From CAZJDV01 sp964544865 (lineage in GTDB: Bacteria; Chloroflexota; Dehalococcoidia; Lucifugimonadales; CAJWER01), in the NCBI GenBank assembly GCA_964544865.1, contig CAZJDV010000008.1, positions 1 to 53,678 on the forward strand: a stretch of DNA of 53,678 bases, given 5' to 3'. The translations under genes were made by a program, and so were the position numbers. Below are positions 1-8,875 of this stretch, piece by piece; position 1 is the first letter of the stretch; every line of letters begins with the position of its first letter. Under the pieces are notes generated by a model. It worked only from the letters and a program-made list of their open reading frames with translations. It was not told the origin of the DNA and ran no database searches.

Positions 1-452
1 ACCTTGAACACGAAGTGGCCGGGGAACAGGTAGTAGTACTCCGAGAAGCCGCCGTTGCAGTAGGGGAACTCCTCGATCGACGCCCGGAACCGGAACCGGT
101 CCGGGCAGTGGTTCAGCTCGCCGCGGAGGCAGTTGTAACAACGTCGGCACGGGAAGAAGTATGCGAACACCACGCGGTCGCCCTCCTTCAGCGTCCGGCC
201 CATGGAGTCGGTGGATATGTCGTGGGCCAGAGTGTCGACTACCCCGGCCATCTCGTGGCCGAGTATCACCGGGCCCTGCCTGCCCGCCATGATGGGCTCG
301 ACCTCGCCCCGCCAAAAATGCAGGTCCGATCCACAGATCCCGCCGCTGACGACCTTTATTCGTATGCCGCCGGCCTCGACGGGCACCGGCGGCAGCTCGG
401 TCATCTCGAAATGGTATGGCTCCACGAATATCGCTGCTTTTCCCATGACCAT
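1..452 (-). CDS. Zinc-dependent alcohol dehydrogenase (MDR family), 3' end outside window
   Basis: The N-terminal 150 residues of a medium-chain dehydrogenase are visible; the coding frame runs off the left edge. The catalytic zinc site is recognisable from Cys40 in GGICGSDLH and His66-Glu67 in LGHEMAG. The structural zinc lobe has four cysteines at about residues 102, 105, 108 and 116 (PCRRCYNC ... NHC), all present. The ATG at 452 is chosen because GGAGG lies about six bases upstream; a second ATG two codons in has poorer spacing. The family oxidises alcohols or polyols with NAD(P). The substrate cannot be read from this half because the Rossmann domain is missing. The gene is divergent from the Gfo/Idh/MocA gene at 643, so the ~190-bp gap probably holds promoters for both. 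Confidence 0.9.
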   Translation of the reverse strand, partial: MVMGKAAIFVEPYHFEMTELPPVPVEAGGIRIKVVSGGICGSDLHFWRGEVEPIMAGRQGPVILGHEMAGVVDTLAHDISTDSMGRTLKEGDRVVFAYFFPCRRCYNCLRGELNHCPDRFRFRASIEEFPYCNGGFSEYYYLFPGHFVFK

Positions 453-642
453 GTCACACCTCCTCCAGCGTCACGGTTTCCCCGATTCGCCGCCTCGACT
501 TTACCATCTCGATGGTACGACGGCAACCTGGCCGACATTCCGTACGGATAACCCGGCGCCGTCCGCGTGGCCGCCGTCCGCCCGATGGGATATAGTATAG
601 GGGAAATCGTCGGACAAATTATCGAACGGAAGCGACATACAG

Positions 643-1629
643 ATGACCCAGAGAGTAGGCATCCTCGGCTCGGACAACAGCCATGCGGAGCGGTTCCCCG
701 AGCTCCTGAACCTCGAGGACCACCCCTCCTACTGGCCCGAGAGCGGCGCGCGCGTCCACTCGATCTGGGGAGTGGATCCCGGGCGCACCAGGGAGGTCGC
801 CACCAACGGGAGAATCCCAGTGGTGGCCTCCAGCCCGGAGGAGGTCGTCGAGCAGTGTGACATGGTGTTCGTGGTCGCCCGCCACGGGGGACTGCATCTC
901 GATCATGCCAGGCCGGTTATCGCGGCGCGCAAGCCGCTATTCGTCGACAAGCCGTTTACGCATACCCCCGACCAGGCTAGGGAGCTGATCTCCCTAGTGG
1001 AGGAGTCCGGCATACCAATGACCTCTTTCTCGACGCTCCGCTACGGCAGCGATGCGCGGGCGTATGGTGAGGGGCTCGAAAAGGCCCGCCCGGTACGGTA
1101 TGCCGCGTACATCGGGCCCGCCGCCCGCAAGAACGAGTACGGCGGCATCGTGTTCTACGCCATACACGCCGTCGAGTTGATGATCAACTTCCACGGCGTC
1201 GACGTGGTCTCGGTGAACGCCGTCGAGGGCGTTTCCGGCGCCGGCAAGTCCAACGTTAATGCGACCTGTATCTTCGGCGACGGCACCCTGGTGTCCCTTG
1301 GTCTGATTGGGGACGGCGCCTACGTGTTCTACATGATGGCGGTCGGCCAGGACGGGATAGTCGAGGTACCGGGCACGGCGCGCAACTATGCGGCGGACGC
1401 CGCGTCGCGGGCACGGGTAGAGGGCGGGGGCGCCCAGATCCCCCGGAGCGCGGCAGCCGCGCCCAAGGCGGACCACTACGAAAAAGGCGTGCGGAACATA
1501 TTGCCGGTACTCCGTGGCGAAAAGCCCAGCGACGTCACCCACGAGCAGATACTGCGGGCCATCCAGGTATGCTCGGCCATCGAGGAGAGCCTGATTCGGC
1601 GCGCGCCGGTAGACCCACGGACGCTGTAG
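643..1629 (+). CDS. Gfo/Idh/MocA family oxidoreductase
   Basis: A 328-residue protein begins with a Rossmann-like strand (RVGILGSDNSH) and carries KPLFVDKPF at residues 97-105. This matches the EKP motif of Gfo/Idh/MocA enzymes, with Asp replacing Glu; the lysine is the usual catalytic residue. The first glycine loop is atypical (GILGSDNSH rather than GxGxxG), so cofactor binding may differ. The C-terminal half has the expected mixed alpha/beta substrate domain. Members oxidise or reduce sugars, inositols and related polyols with NAD(P). It is followed 49 bases later on the same strand by an amidohydrolase, and the two probably form a catabolic unit. A possible -10 (TATAGT, 591-596) precedes it without a good -35. 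Confidence 0.82.
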   Translation: MTQRVGILGSDNSHAERFPELLNLEDHPSYWPESGARVHSIWGVDPGRTREVATNGRIPVVASSPEEVVEQCDMVFVVARHGGLHLDHARPVIAARKPLFVDKPFTHTPDQARELISLVEESGIPMTSFSTLRYGSDARAYGEGLEKARPVRYAAYIGPAARKNEYGGIVFYAIHAVELMINFHGVDVVSVNAVEGVSGAGKSNVNATCIFGDGTLVSLGLIGDGAYVFYMMAVGQDGIVEVPGTARNYAADAASRARVEGGGAQIPRSAAAAPKADHYEKGVRNILPVLRGEKPSDVTHEQILRAIQVCSAIEESLIRRAPVDPRTL

Positions 1630-1678
1630 AAGCCAGAACAGGATCCACCTCGGTATTCACAGAGATCACGGAGAACGA

Positions 1679-2689
1679 ATGACGGCGGATAACCCCGCCA
1701 ACGAGCTGGACCGGGAGATCTTCCGGAGCGAGCTGGACGGCTTCGTGCCGGACAATATCCTGGACGCCCACGCCCACCTCTGGTCGCGCTCGGCCCGGAG
1801 CCCGACCATCCCCAAGGGCTTCGAGCAGTTCGAAAAAGAGATCACACTGGAGGTCTGGCGACGGCGGATGGACGAGCTGCTGCCTGGCCGCCGCCAGGGC
1901 GGGCTGATGATCCCGCTTGCTTTCGGCGCCACGGAGGAAGTGGCGCAGGAGCAAGACGAGTTCGCCTCCCGCCAGGCCCTGTCGGACCCTTGGTGCCGCC
2001 CCAGCATGTTTATCTCGCCCCGGATGGACCCGGACTACGTGCGCCAGGAGGCCCGGAGGCTGAAGGTCGCCGGCTTCAAGTGCTACCACACGGAGAGCCC
2101 CAGGCGACCGACGTGGGACTCGGATATCTCTGAGTTCCTGCCGGAGGAGTTGGTGCGCATCGCCGGCGAAGAGGGGCTGGCCATCACGCTGCACATGGTG
2201 AAAGCGCGGTCCGTGGCCGATCCCTCCAACCAGTACTGGATCAGGAAGTACTGCGAGAAATACCCCGACATGAAGCTGATCCTGGCCCACGCCGCCCGCA
2301 GCTTCAATCCCCGTTTTGCGGCCGAGGGGATGGAGTCGCTCCGGGGCCTGCAAAACCTGTGGTGCGATACGTCCGCGGTCGCCGAGGCGGGCGCGTACGA
2401 GACGATCATCGAGGTGCTAGGACACGAGCGGCTGCTGTGGGGCAGCGACTTCCCCATCGGCAACACCCGCGGCAGGTATGTGGCCGTTGGCGATAGCTGG
2501 GTCTGGATTGATGGCGAGAACGTCGGAAGGCCGGGATACGCCGGGGACGGCGGCAGTGTGTTCACGTTCAACGGGCTGGAGTCGCTTCGGGCCCTGAAAC
2601 GGGCCGCCCGGCACCGCGGACTCAGCGACAGCCAGGTCGAGGACATCTTCTTCGGCAACCTTGCGGGCATCCTGGGGATCGAGGGTTAG
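1679..2689 (+). CDS. Amidohydrolase family 2 (TIM-barrel metal hydrolase)
   Basis: A 336-residue protein with the metal-dependent hydrolase signature: HxH in LDAHAHLW (His31, His33), a histidine in ITLHMV, another in LILAHAARS, and the C-terminal aspartate in LLWGSDFPIG. This order matches the amidohydrolase-2 group, which includes decarboxylases and lactone hydrolases of the ACMSD/LigI type. ATG at 1679 follows GGAGAA at a suitable distance. The exact reaction cannot be assigned. Position between a Gfo/Idh/MocA oxidoreductase and a DadA-like oxidase suggests a short degradative pathway for an organic acid or sugar derivative. Confidence 0.85.
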   Translation: MTADNPANELDREIFRSELDGFVPDNILDAHAHLWSRSARSPTIPKGFEQFEKEITLEVWRRRMDELLPGRRQGGLMIPLAFGATEEVAQEQDEFASRQALSDPWCRPSMFISPRMDPDYVRQEARRLKVAGFKCYHTESPRRPTWDSDISEFLPEELVRIAGEEGLAITLHMVKARSVADPSNQYWIRKYCEKYPDMKLILAHAARSFNPRFAAEGMESLRGLQNLWCDTSAVAEAGAYETIIEVLGHERLLWGSDFPIGNTRGRYVAVGDSWVWIDGENVGRPGYAGDGGSVFTFNGLESLRALKRAARHRGLSDSQVEDIFFGNLAGILGIEG

Positions 2690-2739
2690 GTCTGCCGCGG
2701 CCTTTCCGGCCCAATAGTCGGGGCATGGGAGCATCGGGC

Positions 2740-3990
2740 ATGACGCAACAACGAGACGTGCTGGTAATAGGCGCCGGGGTGATCGGCGTCTGCTCCGCGT
2801 ACTACCTGCAGAAGGCGGGGCGGCGGGTCACCATCGTGGAGCGCGACGAGGTATGCAGCGGCAGCTCTTACGGCAACGCCGGCTGGATCGTTCCCAGCCA
2901 CAGCGTCCCGCTGGCCGCGCCCGGAGCGGTCTTGAAGGGTCTCAGGTGGATGTTCAACCCCGAGAGCCCCTTTTACATCAAGCCCCGTCTCGACCTCGAC
3001 CTGCTCAAGTGGCTCCTGCGATTTCGGGCTGCCGCAAACGAGCGCGCGGTCCGCAGGTCGTTGCCAGTGCTCTGCGGGCTGAGCAACGCGAGCCTGGCAC
3101 TCTACCAGAAGCTGGTGGTGGACGAAGCACTGGACTGCCACTACGAGCAGACCGGTCTCATGGGGCTGTACAAGACCGATCGCGGCTACGAGGTGGGCAT
3201 TGAGGAGGCCCGTGTACTTGAGGAGTTCGGCATCCCCACGCGCGTCCTCTCGTCCTCGGAGGTCGTCGAGATGGCGCCCGCCGTCCGTTCCGACCTCGCC
3301 GGCGGGATCTTTTTCGATGACGACGCCCATCTCAAACCCGACGATTTCGTCAACGGCCTCGCGTCGCGGTTCCAGGAGCAGGGGGGAGAGATACTGACAG
3401 GAACCAAGGTGCGGGGGTTCGAGCTCGCCGGCAGGCGAATCGAGTCCGTCGAGACCAGCCGGGGCGGATTCCACCCGGATAAGGTCGTTCTGGCGGCGGG
3501 TGCGTGGTCTCCGGGGGTGGCCCGCGACCTGAAGCTCAAGCTGCCGGTCCAGCCGGCAAAGGGATACAGTATCACCTTCGACGCCCTGGACGGCGTGATC
3601 CCGTTCCCGATAATGCTAGCCGAGGCCAGGATGGGCGTGACTCCGCTGGGACCCCGGATGCGGCTGGCAGGAACGCTGGAGCTGTCGGGCATCAACCTGG
3701 ACATCAAAGATCGAAGGGTCGATGCCCTCCGGCGGGGCCCGGCGCGCTACTTCAATTCCGTCCTCGAGCGGACGAACGAACAGGTCTGGTGCGGGATGAG
3801 GCCGCTCTCGCCAGATGGCCTGCCGATCATCGGGGTCCCCGGCGGGGTCTCGAACCTGATCGTCGCGACGGGCCACTCGATGACGGGCGTGACCCAGGGT
3901 CCGGCCACCGGCAAGCTCGTGTCGGAGATCGCCACGGGAGAGGCCACGATCATAGACCCAACGCCGGTGAGCCCCCGGCGGTTCGGGTGA
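2740..3990 (+). CDS. FAD-dependent oxidoreductase, DadA-like D-amino acid dehydrogenase
   Basis: The protein opens with an FAD-binding Rossmann motif (VLVIGAGVIGVCSAYYL) and ends with the DAO-family C-terminal motif CGMRPLSPDGLPIIG. The length of about 416 residues is normal for DadA. ATG at 2740 is preferred because GGGAG sits eight bases upstream; an in-frame ATG at 2725 has only a weak site. DadA-type enzymes oxidise D-amino acids or other secondary amines at the membrane, passing electrons to quinones. No membrane anchor is obvious here. It follows the amidohydrolase by about 50 bases and is probably co-transcribed. Substrate is not determined. Confidence 0.85.
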   Translation: MTQQRDVLVIGAGVIGVCSAYYLQKAGRRVTIVERDEVCSGSSYGNAGWIVPSHSVPLAAPGAVLKGLRWMFNPESPFYIKPRLDLDLLKWLLRFRAAANERAVRRSLPVLCGLSNASLALYQKLVVDEALDCHYEQTGLMGLYKTDRGYEVGIEEARVLEEFGIPTRVLSSSEVVEMAPAVRSDLAGGIFFDDDAHLKPDDFVNGLASRFQEQGGEILTGTKVRGFELAGRRIESVETSRGGFHPDKVVLAAGAWSPGVARDLKLKLPVQPAKGYSITFDALDGVIPFPIMLAEARMGVTPLGPRMRLAGTLELSGINLDIKDRRVDALRRGPARYFNSVLERTNEQVWCGMRPLSPDGLPIIGVPGGVSNLIVATGHSMTGVTQGPATGKLVSEIATGEATIIDPTPVSPRRFG

Positions 3991-4049
3991 CGGAGGATAG
4001 CCGGCGACGACCAGTCAGCTCTAGAGAACGAAGGGTGCGCAGGAAAGAG

Positions 4050-4430
4050 TCATACTGTCGTCTCATCCGCAGCTTGTCTCAGCTCCTCGTCGAAGGTGAC
4101 AAGGGGCAGACCCATGACCCGCGCGATGTGCAGATATGCGGCATCGTAAACGGAGAGGCCCGTCTCAACGGCCACGCTTCGTACTTGTTGGTGGTCAACG
4201 TCCATCCCGCGTAAGTCTGTGAGGAATGCGGCGGACAGCACGTCCGCAATATGCTCAATCTGGTCTGGATCTCGCAGTGCTTTTTTCCGGGCGATACCTG
4301 TTAGCTCGTACGCAAGGATGGTCGGCACGTACAACTCGTCGCCGCCGAGCAGCACCAGCGCATCCCGACCACGAGACTCCTGAAAGACGACCGCTCCCAG
4401 CACCGATGCGTCGGCGTTCTTACCTGGCAT
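4050..4430 (-). CDS. PIN-domain toxin (VapC/FitB type)
   Basis: A 126-residue PIN-domain protein, the usual toxin length. The acidic residues expected for the Mg-dependent RNase site are visible: Asp in NADASVL near the N-terminus, Glu in LAYELTG, Asp in SVYDAAYL and Asp in LVTFDEEL. PIN toxins cleave tRNA or rRNA and are held inactive by their partner antitoxin. Its start overlaps the antitoxin stop by 11 bases, which is typical translational coupling. The antitoxin precedes the toxin, as in VapBC and FitAB. Confidence 0.85.
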   Translation of the reverse strand: MPGKNADASVLGAVVFQESRGRDALVLLGGDELYVPTILAYELTGIARKKALRDPDQIEHIADVLSAAFLTDLRGMDVDHQQVRSVAVETGLSVYDAAYLHIARVMGLPLVTFDEELRQAADETTV

Positions 4431-4650
4431 CCCGCCCAGCCCTGATGGTCTCCGTGGAGTCGCCCTCGGTCCTCAGGCCTAGGTCTCTTCCCATCTGGTA
4501 CACGTCGCGTAAGGACAGCCTTCCGCCAGGGACCGCCTCCTCCATGATCGCCAGCATCTCCCCCTGCATCGACCGGTGATTGCGCTTGGCCCTCGTCTTA
4601 AGGCGTTCAACCAGCTCGTCGGGCACGTTCTTGATCGACAGGCTCTTCAT
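4420..4650 (-). CDS. FitA-like ribbon-helix-helix antitoxin
   Basis: A 76-residue protein beginning SLSIKNVPDELVERLKTRA, the beta strand and first helix of an Arc/FitA-type ribbon-helix-helix domain, then HRSMQGEMLAIMEEAV, which fits the second helix of FitA proteins. The C-terminal part would wrap the PIN toxin encoded immediately downstream. Such antitoxins bind inverted repeats in their own promoter. An imperfect inverted repeat lies 28 bases upstream of this start. Confidence 0.85.
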   Translation of the reverse strand: MKSLSIKNVPDELVERLKTRAKRNHRSMQGEMLAIMEEAVPGGRLSLRDVYQMGRDLGLRTEGDSTETIRAGRDAR

Positions 4651-4677
4651 CCATCCATCTCACTGCGGTTCTGTTCT

Positions 4678-4705
4678 GGCACCATTGTGACATATAATTG
4701 GCGCC
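4678..4705 (-). promoter_or_regulatory. Inverted repeat, probable operator/promoter of the FitAB-like pair
   Basis: On the plus strand the left arm reads GGCACCATTGTGA and the right arm, reverse-complemented, reads GGCGCCAATTATA. On the minus strand TTGATG and CACAAT are separated by 17 bases and could be the -35 and -10 of the toxin-antitoxin promoter, so the repeat would cover the promoter. Autoregulation by the antitoxin is the inference. The repeat is imperfect and the -10 is weak. Confidence 0.4.
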
Positions 4706-4728
4706 ACATCAAGGGCGATAGGGAGCAG

Positions 4729-4864
4729 CCCAGGGCGTTTCGGTTTCGGGTTGCAGTTACAATGATTCTGTGTTTCGACGAGCTCTCCACGAGCGGAACT
4801 TAATTTCCGTTCGCCCTGAGCCTATCGAAGGGTCTCACTGGTAAGAGACAACCGAAAGACCCTG
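4729..4864 (+). mobile_element. MITE-like element, copy A
   Basis: A ~136-bp non-coding element with terminal inverted repeats: the left end reads CCCAGGGCGTTTCGGTT and the right end AACCGAAAGACCCTG, which pair with two mismatches. An 8-bp direct repeat GGGAGCAG flanks it exactly (4721-4728 and 4865-4872), as expected for a target-site duplication. The centre carries TTCGACGAGCTCTCCACGAG and a TTCGCCCTGAG...TCGAAGGG half, a REP-like imperfect palindrome. A second, inverted copy lies at 8701-8835. No transposase is encoded, so movement would need one elsewhere in the genome. Confidence 0.75.
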
Positions 4865-4931
4865 GGGAGCAGCAGAGCGCCGATGGCGGGCAGACTGGCT
4901 GCCCAGCAGCCGGATTAGAGGGTGCGGGGTC

Positions 4932-6194
4932 TCACTCCGCGAAGCGGCGGAATACCAGGCAGGCGTTCTGGCCGCCGAACCCGAAGCTGTTGGACAGGAC
5001 CGTGTCGACTTGCTGCTTGCGGGACACGTTGGGCACGTAGTCCAGGTCGCATCCGGGATCGGGGACCTCGAGGTTTATCGTCGGATGTATCTCGTCCTCG
5101 GCAATGGTCTTGATCGCCGCCACGGCCTCCAGTGCCCCCGCGCCGCCCAGGGCATGCCCGATCATCGACTTGGTGGCGCTTATGGGTATGTCGTAGGCCA
5201 GCTCGCCGAAGGCGGCCTTGATTCCCAGCGTCTCCGCCAGGTCGTTCTGGGGCGTGGCGGTGCCGTGGGCGTTGATGTAGTCGATCTCGTCAGGGCCGAT
5301 CCCGGCATCCTCCAGTGCCCAGCGAATGGCCCGCGCGGCGCCGGCACCGTCCTCGTTGGGCTGCACGGGGTGGAAGGCATCCGACGACACGCCCTGTCCG
5401 AGGACCTCGGCGATGATGCCGGCGCCGCGATTCAGTGCATGCTCCAGGCTCTCGATGACCAGCAGCGCGGCGCCCTCGGCCGGGACGAAGCCGTCCCTGC
5501 GTGCGTCGAAAGGCTTGCTGGCTTTGGCCGGGTCGCCCTCGTACCGGGATAGGGCCCTGATGACATTGAAGCCGCCGAGGCCCAGCTCGCATATGCCGGC
5601 CTCGCATCCGCCGCCCAGGACGATTTCCGCCGAGCCGCGCCGGATGACTTCCGCCGCCTCGCCTATTCCCTGGGTCCCGGCGGCGCAGGCCGTGATGATC
5701 GTCGAGGTGTAGCCTTTCAGCCCGAAGAGCCGACTGATGTTGGCCGCCGCCATGTTCGGCAGGATCATGGGAATGAAGTATGGGCTCATCCGCATGCCAC
5801 CCTTTGAGATCAGCACCCTCGCGTTGCGCTCGGTGGTGGGGAACCCGCCGTTGCCGTTGCCCATGACGACGCCCATGCGCTCACTGTCCAGTTTGCCCAT
5901 GTCCAGCCCGGCGTCCTCGATGGCCAGGGCCGCGGCCGCGACGGCGAGCTGCGAGAAGCGGGCCATTCGGCGCACCTCTTTGGGATGCATGTAACGCACG
6001 GGGTCGAAGTCCGTGACCTCGCCCGCGATCTTGCTCGGGAAGTTGCTGGTGTCGGCCAGCGTAAGGGGACCGATGCCCGACTGGCCCTGGACCAGTGCGG
6101 CCCAGTACTGGTCGACTGACTCGCCGAGCGGCGTCACCGCGCCCATACCTGTGACGACGGGCCGCCTCCTATGATTGTTCAATGTTCGCCTCAC
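4932..6194 (-). CDS. fabF: 3-oxoacyl-[ACP] synthase II
   Basis: A 420-residue condensing enzyme of fatty acid synthesis. The catalytic Cys is in IITACAAGTQGIGEA and the two catalytic histidines are in INAHGTATPQND and SMIGHALGGAGALEA, with the C-terminal FGFGGQNACLVF loop; all match FabF. It condenses malonyl-ACP with acyl-ACP in the cytoplasm. The start is a GTG at 6194 behind GGGAG. It is the last gene of a minus-strand operon after the NDUFA9-like SDR gene and folC, with 38 bases between folC and fabF. One MITE copy lies 67 bases beyond its stop. Confidence 0.95.
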   Translation of the reverse strand: MRRTLNNHRRRPVVTGMGAVTPLGESVDQYWAALVQGQSGIGPLTLADTSNFPSKIAGEVTDFDPVRYMHPKEVRRMARFSQLAVAAAALAIEDAGLDMGKLDSERMGVVMGNGNGGFPTTERNARVLISKGGMRMSPYFIPMILPNMAAANISRLFGLKGYTSTIITACAAGTQGIGEAAEVIRRGSAEIVLGGGCEAGICELGLGGFNVIRALSRYEGDPAKASKPFDARRDGFVPAEGAALLVIESLEHALNRGAGIIAEVLGQGVSSDAFHPVQPNEDGAGAARAIRWALEDAGIGPDEIDYINAHGTATPQNDLAETLGIKAAFGELAYDIPISATKSMIGHALGGAGALEAVAAIKTIAEDEIHPTINLEVPDPGCDLDYVPNVSRKQQVDTVLSNSFGFGGQNACLVFRRFAE

Positions 6195-6232
6195 GTTGCT
6201 CCCTCTTGCTTCGCCGGTCCGGGTTTTTCATG

Positions 6233-7636
6233 CTACGCAGACCTTGAAGAGGGCATCTTGATGTTAGGGTATATCTCAGGGCTCATGCCCTGCATCTCCT
6301 CGATCACCTCGGCAGCCACGGAGAGCGAGCCAGTGCCCAGGACCAGGTCGCGCTCACTCGCTATTTCGAGAACTCTGCGCGTGGCGGCGCCCACCTCTTC
6401 GGGCCCGGACGACACCGCCAGCCCCCGCTCGCGGGCGGCGGCCGCTATTACGTCCGCGGGACCCGACTTCGGGTGGCGGGAGCGGACCGGGAAGACCACC
6501 GGATCGAGGCTGGCTATCTGAGCCAGCATACCCTCGGCGCTGTGGCCCCTGGTCGCGCCGAACAAGAGTAATACGCGATCGAACTCGAAGTACTGCCGGA
6601 CCGCCTCCGCAAGCCGGCGGACAGAGTCCGGATTGTGCGCGCCGTCGACGACAACCTGTTTGCCCCGCCCGGACAGCACCTGCAGCCTGCCCGGCCACTC
6701 GACATCGGCAACTCCCTTCACGATGCTCTCTCTCGACACGGCCACCCCTCGATCGATCAGGCTCTCGACGGCCGCGACTGCCGTGGCCGCGTTTTCCTGC
6801 TGGTAGTCACCCAGCAGAGGCGTCCACAAGTCATGGGCGCCGGCACTCCCGATCACCTCGAAGGACTGGCCGGTCGTGTCCGCGTGTTTCGTCCTCCATT
6901 CTACCTCTTTACCGACCTGGATGAGGGGCGCCTGCCTCTCGGCACATACCCTGGCGAACACGTCCAGTGCTTCGGGCGGCTGCGGAGCGACGATCACGGG
7001 CGCGCGTCCCTTGATGATCCCGGCCTTCTCTCCCGCGATGAGCTCCAGCGTATCGCCCAGCACCGACACGTGGTCTAGCATGATGGGTGTGATCACGCAC
7101 ACCTCGGCGCTTACGACGTTGGTGGCATCCAGCCTGCCGCCCAGGCCGACCTCGATCACCTGGAAGCCGGCCCCTATCTGTTTGAAGTGCATAAACGCCA
7201 TTGCGGTGACGAACTCGAAGAACATGACGGCGCCGTAGCCGCCGTGCTCCTCGACCCACAGGGACGCGGGCCAGACCTGGCCCACCAGGCCCGCGAAATC
7301 CTGCCTGCTCACCGGTTCGAGACCCACCCGAATTCGCTCGACGACGCTGTGGAGAGACGGCGAGGTGTATAGTCCAACGGTGTACCCCTGGGCCGTAAGG
7401 ACAGAGGATATCATCGCCGCCGTGCTGCCCTTGCCCTTGGTGCCTGCGACGTGGACCGTGGGCGTCGCCAAGTGAGGGTCGCCCAGGCGGTCCATCAGCT
7501 GGGTCATTCGCTCCAGATGGAACGTGGCGTGGCCCGGGCTGTGGGTGCCACGTTCAAAGTCCGCCAGACTCATGATGCGGTCCACCGCGGCGGCGTAGCC
7601 GGACGTGCTCGCTGGGACCGGACCGCGATCGCCCAT
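6233..7636 (-). CDS. folC: Bifunctional folylpolyglutamate synthase / dihydrofolate synthase
   Basis: A 467-residue Mur-ligase-family protein. The ATP loop is VAGTKGKGSTAAM; the Mg-binding region IEVGLGGRLDATNVV and the motif VVDGAHNPDSVRRL are diagnostic for FolC. The enzyme adds glutamate to dihydropteroate and folates in the cytoplasm. Length is normal for the family with a short N-terminal extension. The ATG lies one base after the TAG of the upstream SDR gene, so the two are translationally coupled. Confidence 0.94.
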   Translation of the reverse strand: MGDRGPVPASTSGYAAAVDRIMSLADFERGTHSPGHATFHLERMTQLMDRLGDPHLATPTVHVAGTKGKGSTAAMISSVLTAQGYTVGLYTSPSLHSVVERIRVGLEPVSRQDFAGLVGQVWPASLWVEEHGGYGAVMFFEFVTAMAFMHFKQIGAGFQVIEVGLGGRLDATNVVSAEVCVITPIMLDHVSVLGDTLELIAGEKAGIIKGRAPVIVAPQPPEALDVFARVCAERQAPLIQVGKEVEWRTKHADTTGQSFEVIGSAGAHDLWTPLLGDYQQENAATAVAAVESLIDRGVAVSRESIVKGVADVEWPGRLQVLSGRGKQVVVDGAHNPDSVRRLAEAVRQYFEFDRVLLLFGATRGHSAEGMLAQIASLDPVVFPVRSRHPKSGPADVIAAAARERGLAVSSGPEEVGAATRRVLEIASERDLVLGTGSLSVAAEVIEEMQGMSPEIYPNIKMPSSRSA

Positions 7637-7637
7637 C

Positions 7638-8588
7638 CTAGTGGTCCCGTATGCGGACGGGCATAATCCCGAGGTTCATCTTGAGGGCGTCCCGGAGTCG
7701 GATCCTGGCCACGTACCTGATGTTGTCCCTGGCGGGGCGGGGCGTGAACGCGAAGTTGTTCTGCACGGAATCAAGCTCCGTTGTGCTGTCAACTCCAAGC
7801 AACTTTAGCTGTCCAGGGGTCACGGGCGGCCTGGGCACAAGCGCCTGCATCACGGCGGCCACCGGCCTCATGAGCACCATGGGGACGCGCAACTTGGCGA
7901 TCCTTGCACCGAGGGTCTCGGCCACGAGGTCGACAATCTGCTCGTAGCTCAAGAATGCGGGCCCACCAGCCTCTATGGTCCTGCCAACCACGTCGTCCCT
8001 CTCCAATGCGCCGACCAGGCACATCGCCACGTCCTCGACCGCGATGGGCTGGAACTGCGCCGCGCCGTCTCCGGCGATGGCGACCACCGGGGACAGCTTG
8101 ACCTGGGCCGCCAGCATGTTGAAGAACTCGTCGCCCTTGCCGAAGGCTACCGAAAAACGCACTATCGCGTGTGGCACCGGGCTGCGCTCCGTTTCCTGCT
8201 CCGCCAGCCAGCGGGAATAGAGGTAAGGGATGGACGGACCGGAATCAGCGCCGATGGTGCTGGCGAGGACGAACCGCCCCACCTCCGCCTGCTCGGCGGC
8301 CCTCAGGAGATTGCTGGTCCCCTGATAATTCACTTGCTGAAAGGTCGCCCCTTTGTTTTCGCGGATGACCGCGACCAGGTGGATGACGGCGTCGACACCC
8401 TCACAGGCGTAGGCCAGGGACCCAGGTACAAGGATATCGCCCTCAACGATATCCACGTCGTGGGCCGAGAGCACCGCCGCCCGGCGCCGGGAGTGGACCA
8501 GGGCGCGAACCGAGTGGCCACGCTCAACCAGCGCCTCTACAACCTTCCTCCCGACGAATCCAGTTGCTCCCGTGACCAGTATCATCAT
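7638..8588 (-). CDS. Atypical SDR / NAD(P)-binding epimerase-like protein (NDUFA9-like)
   Basis: A 316-residue extended/atypical SDR with the N-terminal NAD(P) motif ILVTGATGFVGRKVVEAL. The text HLVAVIREN and the later SRWLAEQETERS segment resemble the complex-I-associated NDUFA9-like subgroup, in which the usual YxxxK catalytic pair is degenerate. These proteins may bind NADPH for structural or quinone-related roles; a catalytic activity cannot be asserted. It is first in the operon with folC and fabF. The second MITE copy lies about 110 bases upstream of its start. Confidence 0.82.
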   Translation of the reverse strand: MMILVTGATGFVGRKVVEALVERGHSVRALVHSRRRAAVLSAHDVDIVEGDILVPGSLAYACEGVDAVIHLVAVIRENKGATFQQVNYQGTSNLLRAAEQAEVGRFVLASTIGADSGPSIPYLYSRWLAEQETERSPVPHAIVRFSVAFGKGDEFFNMLAAQVKLSPVVAIAGDGAAQFQPIAVEDVAMCLVGALERDDVVGRTIEAGGPAFLSYEQIVDLVAETLGARIAKLRVPMVLMRPVAAVMQALVPRPPVTPGQLKLLGVDSTTELDSVQNNFAFTPRPARDNIRYVARIRLRDALKMNLGIMPVRIRDH

Positions 8589-8700
8589 CCCTGCCTCGCC
8601 TTCCGTCCGGGCGCCGGCTAAATGTTCGTTGCCAGCGGGATACGGCAGACCGAGGGTAGCAAATGGGCTTCCTGGGTGTCAACGGACAGGGGCGGCGGCG

Positions 8701-8835
8701 GGGACCTTTTGGTTTTCTCTGACCAGCGAGACCCTTCGGCACGCTCAGGGCGAACGGGAATAGAATTCCGCTCGTGGAGAGCTTGTCGAACCACGGAACA
8801 ATTGTAACGGCAACCCATAACCGAAAGGCCCTGGG
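8701..8835 (-). mobile_element. MITE-like element, copy B (inverted relative to copy A)
   Basis: Read on the minus strand this starts CCCAGGGCCTTTCGGTT and ends AACCAAAAGGTCCC, with the same interior order as copy A, including TTCGACAAGCTCTCCACGAG and TTCGCCCTGAGC. It is flanked by an 8-bp direct repeat CGGCGGCG (8693-8700 and 8836-8843). That repeat is also low-complexity, so it supports a target duplication less strongly than the flank of copy A. Together the two copies bracket the fabF-folC-SDR operon in opposite orientation. Confidence 0.72.
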
Positions 8836-8875
8836 CGGCGGCGCAGGGCCGTGTGACTGTCTCCCGCCGGCGATA

